Shown here in pieces: positions 1 through 7,048 of a DNA stretch of 21,332 nucleotides (position 1 is the first letter of the stretch; every line of letters begins with the position of its first letter). The translations under genes were made by a program, and so were the position numbers. The notes beneath the pieces are model-generated. The model made no database searches and had not been told where the DNA came from. It was given only the letters and a program-made list of their open reading frames with translations. The stretch comes from UBA525 sp964589765. Its GTDB lineage: Archaea > Nanobdellota > Nanobdellia > Woesearchaeales > UBA525. The stretch spans positions 1-21,332 of the forward strand of contig CAZPUM010000021.1 of NCBI GenBank assembly GCA_964589765.1, in the 5' to 3' direction.

Positions 1-79
1 TCCCTGAAAATGGCGTTTTTGCGTAAGTTCTATATTTAAGCTTAATGAAAGGCTTATTGAAGAAACGGGAAAGTACAGA

Positions 80-244
80 TCACTTCACTCTATTTTCAAG
101 GTACTCCACCACTTCGGTGGCGTATCCTTTGAGGCGTTCTACCTCTGCTGGGGTAAAACTTCTAGACTCCTCCCCAATTACGCAGACGTTGCCCAATACA
201 TGGTTACTCGGAGGCAGAGATGAAGAAGTAGTTAACCGTGAAAC
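80..244 (-). pseudogene. GAF-domain C-terminal fragment (remnant)
   Basis: An open frame of 54 codons ends at the TGA at 80-82. It reads like the last third of a GAF domain: SNHVLGNVCVIGEESRSF followed by an amphipathic helix ending in VVEYLENRVK. The pattern 'HVLG-x-VCVI ... R-x-F-T-x-x-E ... L' is the usual GAF beta5-beta6-alpha ending. The frame is closed upstream by a TGA at 245-247, and no start codon or first two-thirds of the domain is present. A neighbouring frame continues open upstream for about 20 codons, which suggests a frameshift or a degraded gene. GAF domains normally bind small ligands in signalling proteins; this piece could not fold alone. The family call is from pattern only. 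Confidence 0.5.
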
Positions 245-329
245 TCAATTCAGATATTTTGATGACCAATTATTATACTAAACGAAATGCTTAATGTTTA
301 AACTGTCTACAGATGTTAACATCGCGATT
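245..329. other. AT-rich spacer between two gene fragments
   Basis: About 85 bases of AT-rich sequence lie between the end of the M16-like fragment and the GAF-like fragment. I see no gene, RNA or clear promoter in it. Confidence 0.5.
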
Positions 330-596
330 TTACTCGGGCAGGTAAGTTAGTCGGCTTTGCTTATTGAAGTCAAAAACTTCAATTGCCATTTCTTGGATAT
401 CTGAGGCTTCTACATTTTCAATAATTTTGAAGACCTCGGATAAGGTAGGCAGCCCTCCGTAGTCTAATAAGCCTTTGGCTTGAGCTAGCATTAGGCTTTG
501 ATTGCCTTCTTCTGCCATAGCAATTTGGCCCATAAACTGCTGTTTGGCAGTATGTAGCTGTATTTTGCCTAAGGGGAGATATTCGAGAATAAACAA
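330..596 (-). pseudogene. M16 (insulinase-like) peptidase C-terminal fragment
   Basis: The frame ending at the TAA at 330-332 encodes about 88 residues that match the last helices and strand of M16 zinc peptidases. There is an 'LHTAKQQFMGQI' helix with the typical A-K-x-Q-x-x-G-Q pattern, a helix with a LLDYGGLPTLSEVFKII stretch, then 'ASDIQEMAIEVFDFNKQSRLTYLPE', the classic 'I..V...D+...A.E+F' ending. The fuller wording (QLHTAKQQ, SLML, LTYLPE) resembles bacterial, particularly Bacteroidetes, members; this is from memory, not a search. The HxxEH catalytic half is absent. The frame has no convincing start: it stays open past 596 into the archaeal HerA gene, so the real gene is cut off there. 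Confidence 0.7.
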
Positions 597-607
597 GAGG
601 TGAGCGG

Positions 608-3160
608 TTGAGTTACGATATTGTAATCGGAAGGCAAAAAAAAGACCTGCAGAAATTCGGACTTGACGGCACCATCTATCTAGGAAAACACTACGTAACT
701 ATGGGCCAAACAGTAGCGTTATCCAACAAAGTATACATGGATATGATTAGAAGCCACGTCGTTTTTGTATGCGGGAAGAGGGGAGGGGGCAAATGTGTTT
801 TAGGCGACACGCTAGTAACTCTAGAAAATGGTTCCAGAGCCATGATTAAAGATTTGGAAAAAGATAAACGGCAAGTTGCCTGCCTTGACAAAAAACTGAA
901 AATCAAGTTGAGAGAAAAGAGCGGATTCTACAAAAGAAAAGTAAATGAGATACTCCATGTAAGACTTAGAAGCGGAAAAGAGCTGAAACTCACGCCAGAA
1001 CACCCTCTTCTAACAATCAAAGGGTGGAAAGAGGCAAGTCTCATAAGCCAAGGAGAAAGAATAGCTACGCCGAGAGTGCTTCCCTTCTTTGGAAACAAAA
1101 AAGTTCCGAACCACACAGTAAAAATCCTGGCCTACCTTATAGCAGAAGGCAACCTGACTCAACGCAAAATTGGTTTCACCAACACCGACCCGGAAATCAA
1201 CGCAGACCTTTCTAAATCTGTAAAAGCTTTCGACTCAAATTTAGAGTTAAAAGAGATTGGAGAAAACAACTTCCTCATAGTAGGCAATGGTAAGAATAGC
1301 TTAAGCAAATATCTCAAAGAGTTAGGTTTAAAGGGGAAAAACGCATACACGAAATTCACGCCCGAACTAATATTCACTGCAACAAAAGAAAACATAGCAA
1401 TATACCTTAACAGGCTTTTCAGCTGTGACGGGAGCATTCACTACGACAAAAACAAAAAATCTTGGAGAATATCATACGGTTCTGCATCAAAAAGATTGAT
1501 TGAAGATGTGAGCAGTTTACTCTTACGCTTCGGAATACTTAGCAGAACAAGACAAAAACTCGTAAAGGGTTCAAAGAATTTTTATTCGTACGAACTGGAG
1601 ATTTTTGCACAACACATACCCAAATATATCGAGAATATCGGTTTCATAGGAAAAAAAGAAATACTGTCCGCCAAGGCATATTTGGAAACAAAAAAAATCA
1701 ATAGAAATCCAAACGTCGACACCATACCAAAAGAGATATGGGACGAGTACAGACCTAGCAATTGGGCACAAATAGGCAGAGCTGCTGGTTACAAACATCC
1801 AAAGGCGATGCGAGAGAGAATAAGGTATTCGCCTTCAAGACAAATACTGGAGCAAGTGGCTCTTGCAGACCAAAATGAAGCTATTCTGAATATCTCAAAA
1901 TCAGACATATTCTGGGATGAAATTGCCCGCGTTGAAAAAAGGAAAGGAACGTTTGAGGTTTATGACATCTCAGTAGATGAAACACACAATTTCGTAGCAA
2001 ACGATGTGATTATTCATAACAGCTACACAATGGGTGTCATAGCTGAAGGTATGGCATCAATGCCTGACACAATCAGGAACAACCTCTCAATTGTAATGCT
2101 TGATACCATGGGAATCTACTGGACTATGAAGTATCCCAATCAGAAAGAAAAAGAACTCCTGGACAAATGGGAACTTGATGCCAAAGCATTGAACATAACA
2201 ATATTCACACCAACTGGATTTTACAAAAGAGCGATAAAAGAAGGAATCCCCACAGACAGAGAGTTCTCAATAAAACCCACAGAACTATTGGGAAGCGACT
2301 GGGTCACAACATTTGGAATAATAGAAAACAGTGCGCCCGCAGTCCTCATAGAACGTATCATACATGACCTGCGTGAAACAGAACAGGAGTACTCTATCCG
2401 AGATATTCTCAAAGAGATTGAGAAAAACCCAGATGCTGACGCGACAACAAAAGCAGGAGTGAAAAACCACTTTATCGCGGCAGAAGGGTGGGGACTGTTT
2501 AGCACAGAGGGAACCCCTCTGTCAGAACTGGCAGCGCCAGGACAAGTCACAGTCCTTGACCTAAGTGCTTACAGCACGGAAGAACATGGCTGGGCCATCA
2601 AATCATTGGTGACAGGAATAGTAAGTCAGAAACTTTTCCTGCAGAGAATGCAGGCCAGGAAAGAAGAAGAGTTCCATCAGGTGGAACAAGACACCAACTA
2701 CCTGAGCGTGAGTTACGATGCTGAAACCCAAAAGATGCCTCTGGTCTGGCTGGTTATCGATGAGGCACACGAGTTTCTTCCAAACCAGGGAAACACCCTG
2801 GCAACAGACCCATTAGTAACAATTTTGAGAGAAGGAAGACAACCAGGAATCTCACTAATTCTGGCCAGTCAACAGCCTGGAAAGATACACACAGACGTTA
2901 TGACACAATCGGACATAATCATCAGCCACAGAATCACAGCGAAGCTGGACACGGACGCTTTGGGAATGCTGATGCAATCCTACATGAGAACTGGTTTAGA
3001 CAAGGCCTTGGACGGATTGCCAAGAGTTTCCGGGGCGGCATTAGTTCTCGATGACAACAACGAAAAGATGTTCCCCCTTCAGGTCAGGCCAAGGTTTACT
3101 TGGCATGGCGGAGAATCTCCGACAGCTCTGAAGGAAGAGAAGAAACTCTTTGACTTTTAG
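608..3160 (+). CDS. HerA/DUF87-like ATPase with an intein in its Walker A motif
   Basis: This HerA/FtsK-superfamily P-loop ATPase is 850 residues as precursor and about 441 after intein removal. The N-extein (1-62) ends in GKRGGGK, and the C-extein starts with Ser472 (SYTMGVIAEGM), so splicing rebuilds GKRGGGKS. Walker B is VWLVIDEAHEF near residue 716, followed by the REGRQPG...LASQQPG segment of HerA-like proteins. The start is a TTG at 608 preceded by GAGGTGA at 597-603; a stop at 590-592 blocks anything longer, and the N-terminus (SYDIVIGR...GKHYVTMGQ) matches archaeal DUF87 proteins as I know them. HerA relatives are hexameric DNA translocases, often paired with NurA in end resection, but no NurA is seen here, so the exact role is open. 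The 3' end overlaps the convergent gene by 65 nt. Confidence 0.9.
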   Translation: MSYDIVIGRQKKDLQKFGLDGTIYLGKHYVTMGQTVALSNKVYMDMIRSHVVFVCGKRGGGKCVLGDTLVTLENGSRAMIKDLEKDKRQVACLDKKLKIKLREKSGFYKRKVNEILHVRLRSGKELKLTPEHPLLTIKGWKEASLISQGERIATPRVLPFFGNKKVPNHTVKILAYLIAEGNLTQRKIGFTNTDPEINADLSKSVKAFDSNLELKEIGENNFLIVGNGKNSLSKYLKELGLKGKNAYTKFTPELIFTATKENIAIYLNRLFSCDGSIHYDKNKKSWRISYGSASKRLIEDVSSLLLRFGILSRTRQKLVKGSKNFYSYELEIFAQHIPKYIENIGFIGKKEILSAKAYLETKKINRNPNVDTIPKEIWDEYRPSNWAQIGRAAGYKHPKAMRERIRYSPSRQILEQVALADQNEAILNISKSDIFWDEIARVEKRKGTFEVYDISVDETHNFVANDVIIHNSYTMGVIAEGMASMPDTIRNNLSIVMLDTMGIYWTMKYPNQKEKELLDKWELDAKALNITIFTPTGFYKRAIKEGIPTDREFSIKPTELLGSDWVTTFGIIENSAPAVLIERIIHDLRETEQEYSIRDILKEIEKNPDADATTKAGVKNHFIAAEGWGLFSTEGTPLSELAAPGQVTVLDLSAYSTEEHGWAIKSLVTGIVSQKLFLQRMQARKEEEFHQVEQDTNYLSVSYDAETQKMPLVWLVIDEAHEFLPNQGNTLATDPLVTILREGRQPGISLILASQQPGKIHTDVMTQSDIIISHRITAKLDTDALGMLMQSYMRTGLDKALDGLPRVSGAALVLDDNNEKMFPLQVRPRFTWHGGESPTALKEEKKLFDF
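794..2020 (+). mobile_element. Intein (409 aa) with LAGLIDADG homing endonuclease
   Basis: This in-frame insertion spans residues 63-471 of the HerA-like protein. Block A starts with Cys63 (CVLGDTLVTLENGS). Block B holds TPEH at 129-132, the Thr-x-x-His needed for the N-S acyl shift. Two LAGLIDADG helices are visible, ILAYLIAEGN (173-182, acidic Glu180) and YLNRLFSCDGSI (266-277, acidic Asp274); both acids are kept, so the endonuclease may be active. Block F/G is VYDISVDETHNFVANDVIIHN with the penultimate His470 and terminal Asn471, and the +1 residue is Ser472. All residues for class 1 splicing are present. The insertion splits the Lys/Ser junction of the P-loop, so the precursor should be unable to bind ATP. 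Confidence 0.95.
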
Positions 3161-3701
3161 AAGCGATTAGCATACCTCTCATTTTTCTCCACTTTTCATA
3201 ATCAGGGTTTTTCACTGCAACTATTCCTGGAATTGCAACAGCAAACCCTTTTTTGCCCCTATCATAATGAATACAGAGTGCTGAGTTTGTTCTTCTAGTG
3301 TAATCAGTCGCACAGCTTTTGTGTATTAAGTCTACTTCACCAGGTTTGAAAAGGCCAATAGCATAATCTATATCATCAGTTATCTCCCAACATCTGTGGG
3401 AATGGTAAAGATTCATCTTGAAACTGTAAGCTTTCCTAAACTTTTTCATACTGATATGAAAAGGCACTTCCCTGAGACCTGTTGCTTTTATGGGGGGAGA
3501 ACCTAGAACCAAAGTCACGCCTGAAGGAGCCTGTGCCAAATCACTAACGTAGTAATTAGCAAGATGAATCCAAAGCCTGTTCAGTTCTTCCTTACTGTAC
3601 ATACCAACAAGGAGTATAATTCCGTTATTAACCCTTGCGATGTTCACCGCGGCTACAAACAGTTGTGTAAACCTTAATGTTTTCACCGCGGAATTCTCCA
3701 T
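3096..3701 (-). CDS. Conserved-looking protein of unknown function
   Basis: I do not recognise this protein of up to 201 residues. It has a hydrophobic strand (GIILLVGM, 27-34), a Tyr/Trp-rich helix, a stretch with HSHRCW and a second Cys/His-containing region (LIHKSCATDY, CIHYDRGKKG), and a basic C-terminus. No membrane segment or signal peptide is evident. The frame from ATG 3701 overlaps the end of the upstream four-CBS gene by 74 nt and has no good ribosome binding site. ATG 3602, 26 nt after the CBS stop, is an alternative, but it would drop the hydrophobic strand. A frameshifted fusion with the CBS gene is also possible. The 3' end overlaps the convergent HerA-like gene by 65 nt. It is the last gene of the minus-strand operon. 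Confidence 0.65.
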   Translation of the reverse strand: MENSAVKTLRFTQLFVAAVNIARVNNGIILLVGMYSKEELNRLWIHLANYYVSDLAQAPSGVTLVLGSPPIKATGLREVPFHISMKKFRKAYSFKMNLYHSHRCWEITDDIDYAIGLFKPGEVDLIHKSCATDYTRRTNSALCIHYDRGKKGFAVAIPGIVAVKNPDYEKWRKMRGMLIASKSQRVSSLPSELSEILRHAK

Positions 3702-4617
3702 CAGGTTTCCCTGACCAGAATCCTATTATTGGAGTTTTTGGATTAGATAGGGACTCTTCAAGTTCTTCAAGTTTCAGATAGATGAACCTAATCATCTCTC
3801 TCTGTGTGAAAACACCTACAACCTTATCCCCATCAATAACTGGGAACCTGTGAATTTTGTTCTCAAGTAGAAGCTTGTTAGCTTCAAGAATATTTGTACC
3901 CTTCTCAATAGCACGAACATACTTGCGAGTGAAACTGGCAACCTCCTTAACATCCAGTTCTCTCTGTTGGTCGTAAAACTGCATAACTACATCGTATTCT
4001 GAAAAAATGCCTTTGATATTTTTATTGTCGCCTTTTTTTTCATTGATTATTATTGCGGCAAGGTCTGCCTTTCTCATTTTTTCCTTGGCCGTATTAAAGG
4101 ACTCTTTTGAAGTTATAAACAAAGGCGGAACTGAAATCCTAAATACATCCCAATTATCAAGAGCAGGGAAATAGCTGAACTCCTTTGACACTTTTTTAGA
4201 AAAATCAGTCTGTGTAACCAAACCCAGGACGTTTCCTTTACTGGCTACAACTAAACGCCTGAAGTTATTCTTTTTCATTATAGCCACAGAGTCGCAAAGG
4301 CTTAGGTCAGGTTCCACGGTAACAACATTAGGGGTCATTATGTCCTTTACCTTCATCTTGAAAACTTTCTTGTCTAGGGGCACTTTTCTTAGGAAGTCTC
4401 TCTCTGTCAGGATTCCCTCTAGTTTGTTTCCTTCCATTACAAGAAGACAAGAAACATCCTCTGCAACCATCTTGGTTGCCGCGGCAACTATAGTTTCATC
4501 TTTTCTAATGGATATCATATACTTGGACATAATATCTGCGACAGTTGACTTTCTTATGTTATCTATCGCGCTCTTGATTTTATTTATTTTACCGCCTCTG
4601 AAAAAACCCAGACCCAT
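3628..4617 (-). CDS. Protein with four CBS domains (two Bateman modules)
   Basis: This 329-residue soluble protein consists almost entirely of CBS repeats. They lie at roughly 25-77 (ADIMSKYMISI ... GILTERDFL), 86-142 (VKDIMTPNVVTV ... LGLVTQTDF), 157-215 (a degenerate copy ending GIFSEYDVV) and 222-280 (KEVASFTRKYV ... VGVFTQREM). Paired CBS domains form Bateman modules that bind adenosine nucleotides, SAM or metals and regulate partner proteins. No catalytic domain is attached, so it probably acts as a stand-alone sensor. ATG 4617 lies 1 nt after the TAA of the upstream CBS gene, so the two are translationally coupled. The C-terminal 40 residues are not CBS and overlap the next gene in another frame. 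Confidence 0.85.
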   Translation of the reverse strand: MGLGFFRGGKINKIKSAIDNIRKSTVADIMSKYMISIRKDETIVAAATKMVAEDVSCLLVMEGNKLEGILTERDFLRKVPLDKKVFKMKVKDIMTPNVVTVEPDLSLCDSVAIMKKNNFRRLVVASKGNVLGLVTQTDFSKKVSKEFSYFPALDNWDVFRISVPPLFITSKESFNTAKEKMRKADLAAIIINEKKGDNKNIKGIFSEYDVVMQFYDQQRELDVKEVASFTRKYVRAIEKGTNILEANKLLLENKIHRFPVIDGDKVVGVFTQREMIRFIYLKLEELEESLSNPKTPIIGFWSGKPDGEFRGENIKVYTTVCSRGEHRKG

Positions 4618-4618
4618 G

Positions 4619-5035
4619 TTAAAACTCCAATGCCATATCCAGCATCTCTTTCTTTGCCTCTACCACACACTGTAATACATCTGAACTGCTTACTATCCCT
4701 AAAAGTTTACCATCCTTTACAACAGGCAGTCTTCTAAACTTTTTTCCTCGGATTATACGAGCAAACTCACTCATGGTTTTCTCAGGGTCAATTGTTAGGA
4801 CATCGGTGGTCATAATGTCCTCAATTGGAACCGTTCCAGCATCCTTGTTCTCAAGAACAACGCCTTTCAGGACATCATAATCGGATAGAATACCAATCAG
4901 TTTTTCCGAATCGTTCTGATCCACAATCAGAATTGTTCCATGGTCACTGTCAACAATGAGTTGGGCAGCCGCTCTCGCGGTCTGCGACTTTGTCAATGTG
5001 TCAAGTCTTGTACTCATTGCGTCTTGGACTCTCAT
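4619..5035 (-). CDS. Protein with two CBS domains
   Basis: This 138-residue protein is a single Bateman module: CBS1 at about 1-57 (MRVQDAMSTRLDTL ... LIGILSDYDVL) and CBS2 at about 70-127 (IEDIMTTDVLTI ... LLGIVSSSDVL). Each ends with the G-[IV]-[LV]-[ST]-x-x-D motif that contacts ligand ribose or phosphate in the family. No output domain is present. Its ATG directly abuts the TAA of the upstream secreted-protein gene, and its own stop is 1 nt before the four-CBS gene, so three genes are read as a tightly coupled unit. A cytosolic nucleotide-sensing role is an inference from family knowledge. Confidence 0.88.
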   Translation of the reverse strand: MRVQDAMSTRLDTLTKSQTARAAAQLIVDSDHGTILIVDQNDSEKLIGILSDYDVLKGVVLENKDAGTVPIEDIMTTDVLTIDPEKTMSEFARIIRGKKFRRLPVVKDGKLLGIVSSSDVLQCVVEAKKEMLDMALEF

Positions 5036-5818
5036 TTACCAGGGCCTCTCAACATCCGAATCCTTGATGCTGTTGATACTGACATCTCTGAACTCCCATC
5101 CTGAAACGATGTTGGTTCTGTCTGCATCAGAGTGGGCCACAATTCTGACAGGCAGACCATAGTATGTGTCAACATACGCCTGCCAATATTGGTCATTCTC
5201 TTCCCATTCAATAACCGCCACAGGTCTATTGCTGACTGTTCTTTGAGTCACAATCTCGCCGTACTGAATCTGGTCAATGAAAGACTCAGGTCTTGGGAAA
5301 TCGAACTCTTCGTAATCCACTTCCCCGCTTATCTGTTGGGTCAAGCAGTTTGGAAGCTTAATACAGTATGCCATAGCGGACTCTTCTGACAAATCAAGAT
5401 ATACATAGTCTGCGCTCCAACCATCCATGCTCAGGAGCGGAGCCACTTCAATCTTTGCTATGTCATCCTTCACCCAATACTTGCCCTTCATTTCCGCGCG
5501 AGTCTCTCCTCTTTCAATATTGTATCTTGCAGGGCTAAACCCATAGTTGGAAACCTGGTCAATCTTTGCAAAGAGTTTTGTAATTTCAGGATTAGGTTCT
5601 GGAGCAAGAATCTCCTCTTCCTCTTCAACAAGCTCTTCTTCCACAACTTCCTCAACAGGAGGTTCTGGAAGTTCAGGTATAGGTTCTTCTTCTACCTCCT
5701 CAGGGGTTTGAAGTGAAAATAATGATACTGCAACCAGCAAAACCACAAGAGCCCCTACTATCCATATCCAGCTCTCCTTACCGGTCAACTTTGATGATTT
5801 CTTTTTTTTCTTAGCCAT
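5036..5818 (-). CDS. Membrane-anchored extracytoplasmic protein, Glu/Pro-rich stalk, possibly LolA-like
   Basis: The 260-residue protein starts with a lysine-rich cytosolic tail (MAKKKKKSSK), followed by one membrane segment at about 17-36 (WIWIVGALVVLLVAVSLF). A Glu/Pro-rich low-complexity stalk (about 39-77) leads to a globular domain of about 180 residues outside the cell. That domain has beta-rich pieces (MKGKYWVKDDIAKIEV, YYGLPVRIVAHS, GWEFRDVSINSI) reminiscent of LolA/outer-membrane-lipoprotein-sorting folds; this resemblance is tentative. Two cysteines (CIKLPNC) could form a disulphide. The start is ATG 5818 with AGGTGGT about 6 nt upstream, and a TATA-like element lies at 5853-5860. 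Its stop abuts the CBS gene start, linking a surface protein to cytosolic sensors. Confidence 0.75.
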   Translation of the reverse strand: MAKKKKKSSKLTGKESWIWIVGALVVLLVAVSLFSLQTPEEVEEEPIPELPEPPVEEVVEEELVEEEEEILAPEPNPEITKLFAKIDQVSNYGFSPARYNIERGETRAEMKGKYWVKDDIAKIEVAPLLSMDGWSADYVYLDLSEESAMAYCIKLPNCLTQQISGEVDYEEFDFPRPESFIDQIQYGEIVTQRTVSNRPVAVIEWEENDQYWQAYVDTYYGLPVRIVAHSDADRTNIVSGWEFRDVSINSIKDSDVERPW

Positions 5819-5852
5819 CGACTACCACCTGTTTTATTCTCGAAACCCCAAC

Positions 5853-5860
5853 TTAAAATA
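5853..5860 (-). promoter_or_regulatory. Candidate TATA box for the membrane-anchored protein operon
   Basis: On the minus strand this reads TATTTTAA, centred about 38 nt before ATG 5818. This would place a transcription start near 5830 and leave a short leader carrying the AGGTGGT ribosome binding site. It lies just before and against the stop codon of the upstream small membrane gene. Confidence 0.4.
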
Positions 5861-5861
5861 C

Positions 5862-6086
5862 TTATCTACGCTTGTGTCCTGAGAGTGCTTGTACATGCTC
5901 ATCCTCCAAGCCCGCTGCGGACATATTGACGATGCTCGCAATGAACATCATTACAAAGAAAAGTGCAAAAGCCGCACCCCACTTCTCAAATGACAATATG
6001 TTGTAAATATACAGCCAACTAACAAAGAATCCTATGATGCTAATAATCATCCATTCATGCGGAAGGGGTGTTACGTTGAAACTCAT
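5862..6086 (-). CDS. Small two-helix membrane protein, unknown function
   Basis: This 74-residue protein has two predicted membrane helices, at about 13-32 (WMIISIIGFFVSWLYIYNIL) and 37-57 (WGAAFALFFVMMFIASIVNM), and a short polar C-terminus ending GHKRR. I do not recognise a named family. I chose ATG 6086 because GAGGTGA at 6090-6096 lies just upstream; a GTG one codon earlier would leave no spacing. It is the first gene of the minus-strand set that leads into the anchored protein and CBS genes, and it is divergent from the presenilin-like protease, sharing a short promoter region with it. A structural or partner role in the membrane is a guess. Confidence 0.75.
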   Translation of the reverse strand: MSFNVTPLPHEWMIISIIGFFVSWLYIYNILSFEKWGAAFALFFVMMFIASIVNMSAAGLEDEHVQALSGHKRR

Positions 6087-6115
6087 CACTCACCTCAGGT
6101 AAAACTATGACAGGA

Positions 6116-6127
6116 GTATTTATAAGG
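6116..6127. promoter_or_regulatory. Shared near-symmetric TATA element between divergent genes
   Basis: The sequence GTATTTATAAGG contains TATTTATAA on the plus strand and TTATAAATA on the minus strand. Its centre (about 6121) is 28 nt before ATG 6149 on the plus strand and 35 nt before ATG 6086 on the minus strand. It could therefore direct transcription both ways. It is the only TATA-like element in the 62 nt between the two starts. Confidence 0.55.
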
Positions 6128-6148
6128 GTTGTGCCAGAGGAGAGTTTG

Positions 6149-7048
6149 ATGAAGCATTCAGTGCCTGTAACAGCGCTTTTGGTGGGTTTATTCTTTTTGT
6201 CACAGATTGTTGGTTTAGGCCTTATATCTTATGAAGCCTCAAAAGGACAGTTAGTAGACACCCCCGAAGGCACTAGGCTAGAATACCCTCCTACCGCCAT
6301 AGGAGCCAGGCCTAATTTAGAGCCACACCAAGTTTTTCTACTTCTGGTAATAGGTGTTGGAATCGGAACTGCTTTAGTCTTATTTTTAATAAAAGTCAAA
6401 GCATTTAGGATTTGGAAATACTGGTTCCTTTTAGCGGTGTTTTTATCCTTATTTGTGGCATTTAAAACATTCATGTTTCTATGGCTGGCATTCGCCCTTG
6501 CAATATTTGCCACTTATATGAAAATATATAGACCCAATATAATCACTCACAACTTAACGGAAATTTTCATTTATGGGGGCATAGCTTTACTTATTTCTCC
6601 ACTGTTTAATGTATTATGGGTTGCAATTTTATTGCTGGCAATTAGTTTATACGATATGTACGCAGTTTGGCATAGCAAACATATGGTGAAACTTGCCAAA
6701 GCTCAAACAGATAATAACTTGTTTGCAGGATTATTCATTCCTAAAAACACAAAAAAATCAAAGACATTAGTTCCACCCCAAAAACCTAAAAAAGACTCAG
6801 GAGTGGCGATTTTAGGAGGTGGAGACTTAGCATTCCCCCTGATATTTTCAGGAAGCGTCCTGACTTGGCTAGTAGAAAAAAAAATGGGAGTTCTTATGGC
6901 ATTTCAAAAAACATTAATCATAACTCTCTTTGCAGGCATAGCATTATCCTTGCTGTTCATACTAGCAAAAAAAGGCAAGTTCTATCCCGCGATGCCCTTT
7001 ATCAACATGGGTTGTTTCGCAGGATTCGCAGTTATACTGCTGTTATAA
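6149..7048 (+). CDS. Presenilin / signal-peptide-peptidase-like intramembrane aspartyl protease
   Basis: This polytopic membrane protein of 299 residues carries the GxGD-protease signatures. The first catalytic Asp is in SLYDMYAVW (Tyr168-Asp169), the second in ILGGGDLAFPL (GGGD, Asp226), and the C-terminal PAL-type motif is represented by YPAMP (Pro280). About eight or nine hydrophobic helices are visible. Archaeal members of this family cleave helices within the membrane, including signal-peptide remnants. A longer reading from ATG 6107 exists, but ATG 6149 is preferred: GAGGAGAG sits a few bases upstream, and the TATA element at 6116-6127 would place the transcript start around 6147. The PAL motif deviates (PAM for PAL), as it does in some prokaryotic relatives. 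The 3' end overlaps the convergent gene by 6 nt. Confidence 0.9.
   Translation: MKHSVPVTALLVGLFFLSQIVGLGLISYEASKGQLVDTPEGTRLEYPPTAIGARPNLEPHQVFLLLVIGVGIGTALVLFLIKVKAFRIWKYWFLLAVFLSLFVAFKTFMFLWLAFALAIFATYMKIYRPNIITHNLTEIFIYGGIALLISPLFNVLWVAILLLAISLYDMYAVWHSKHMVKLAKAQTDNNLFAGLFIPKNTKKSKTLVPPQKPKKDSGVAILGGGDLAFPLIFSGSVLTWLVEKKMGVLMAFQKTLIITLFAGIALSLLFILAKKGKFYPAMPFINMGCFAGFAVILLL

Noticed and set aside
45..281. Plus-strand frame of 78 codons
   Set aside because: It is antisense to the GAF-like fragment, has no ribosome binding site and its composition is unlike a protein; the minus-strand frame has the family pattern.
6107..6148. Longer N-terminus for the presenilin-like protease
   Set aside because: The extra 14 codons contain the TATA element and sit before the predicted transcription start; ATG 6149 has a ribosome binding site.
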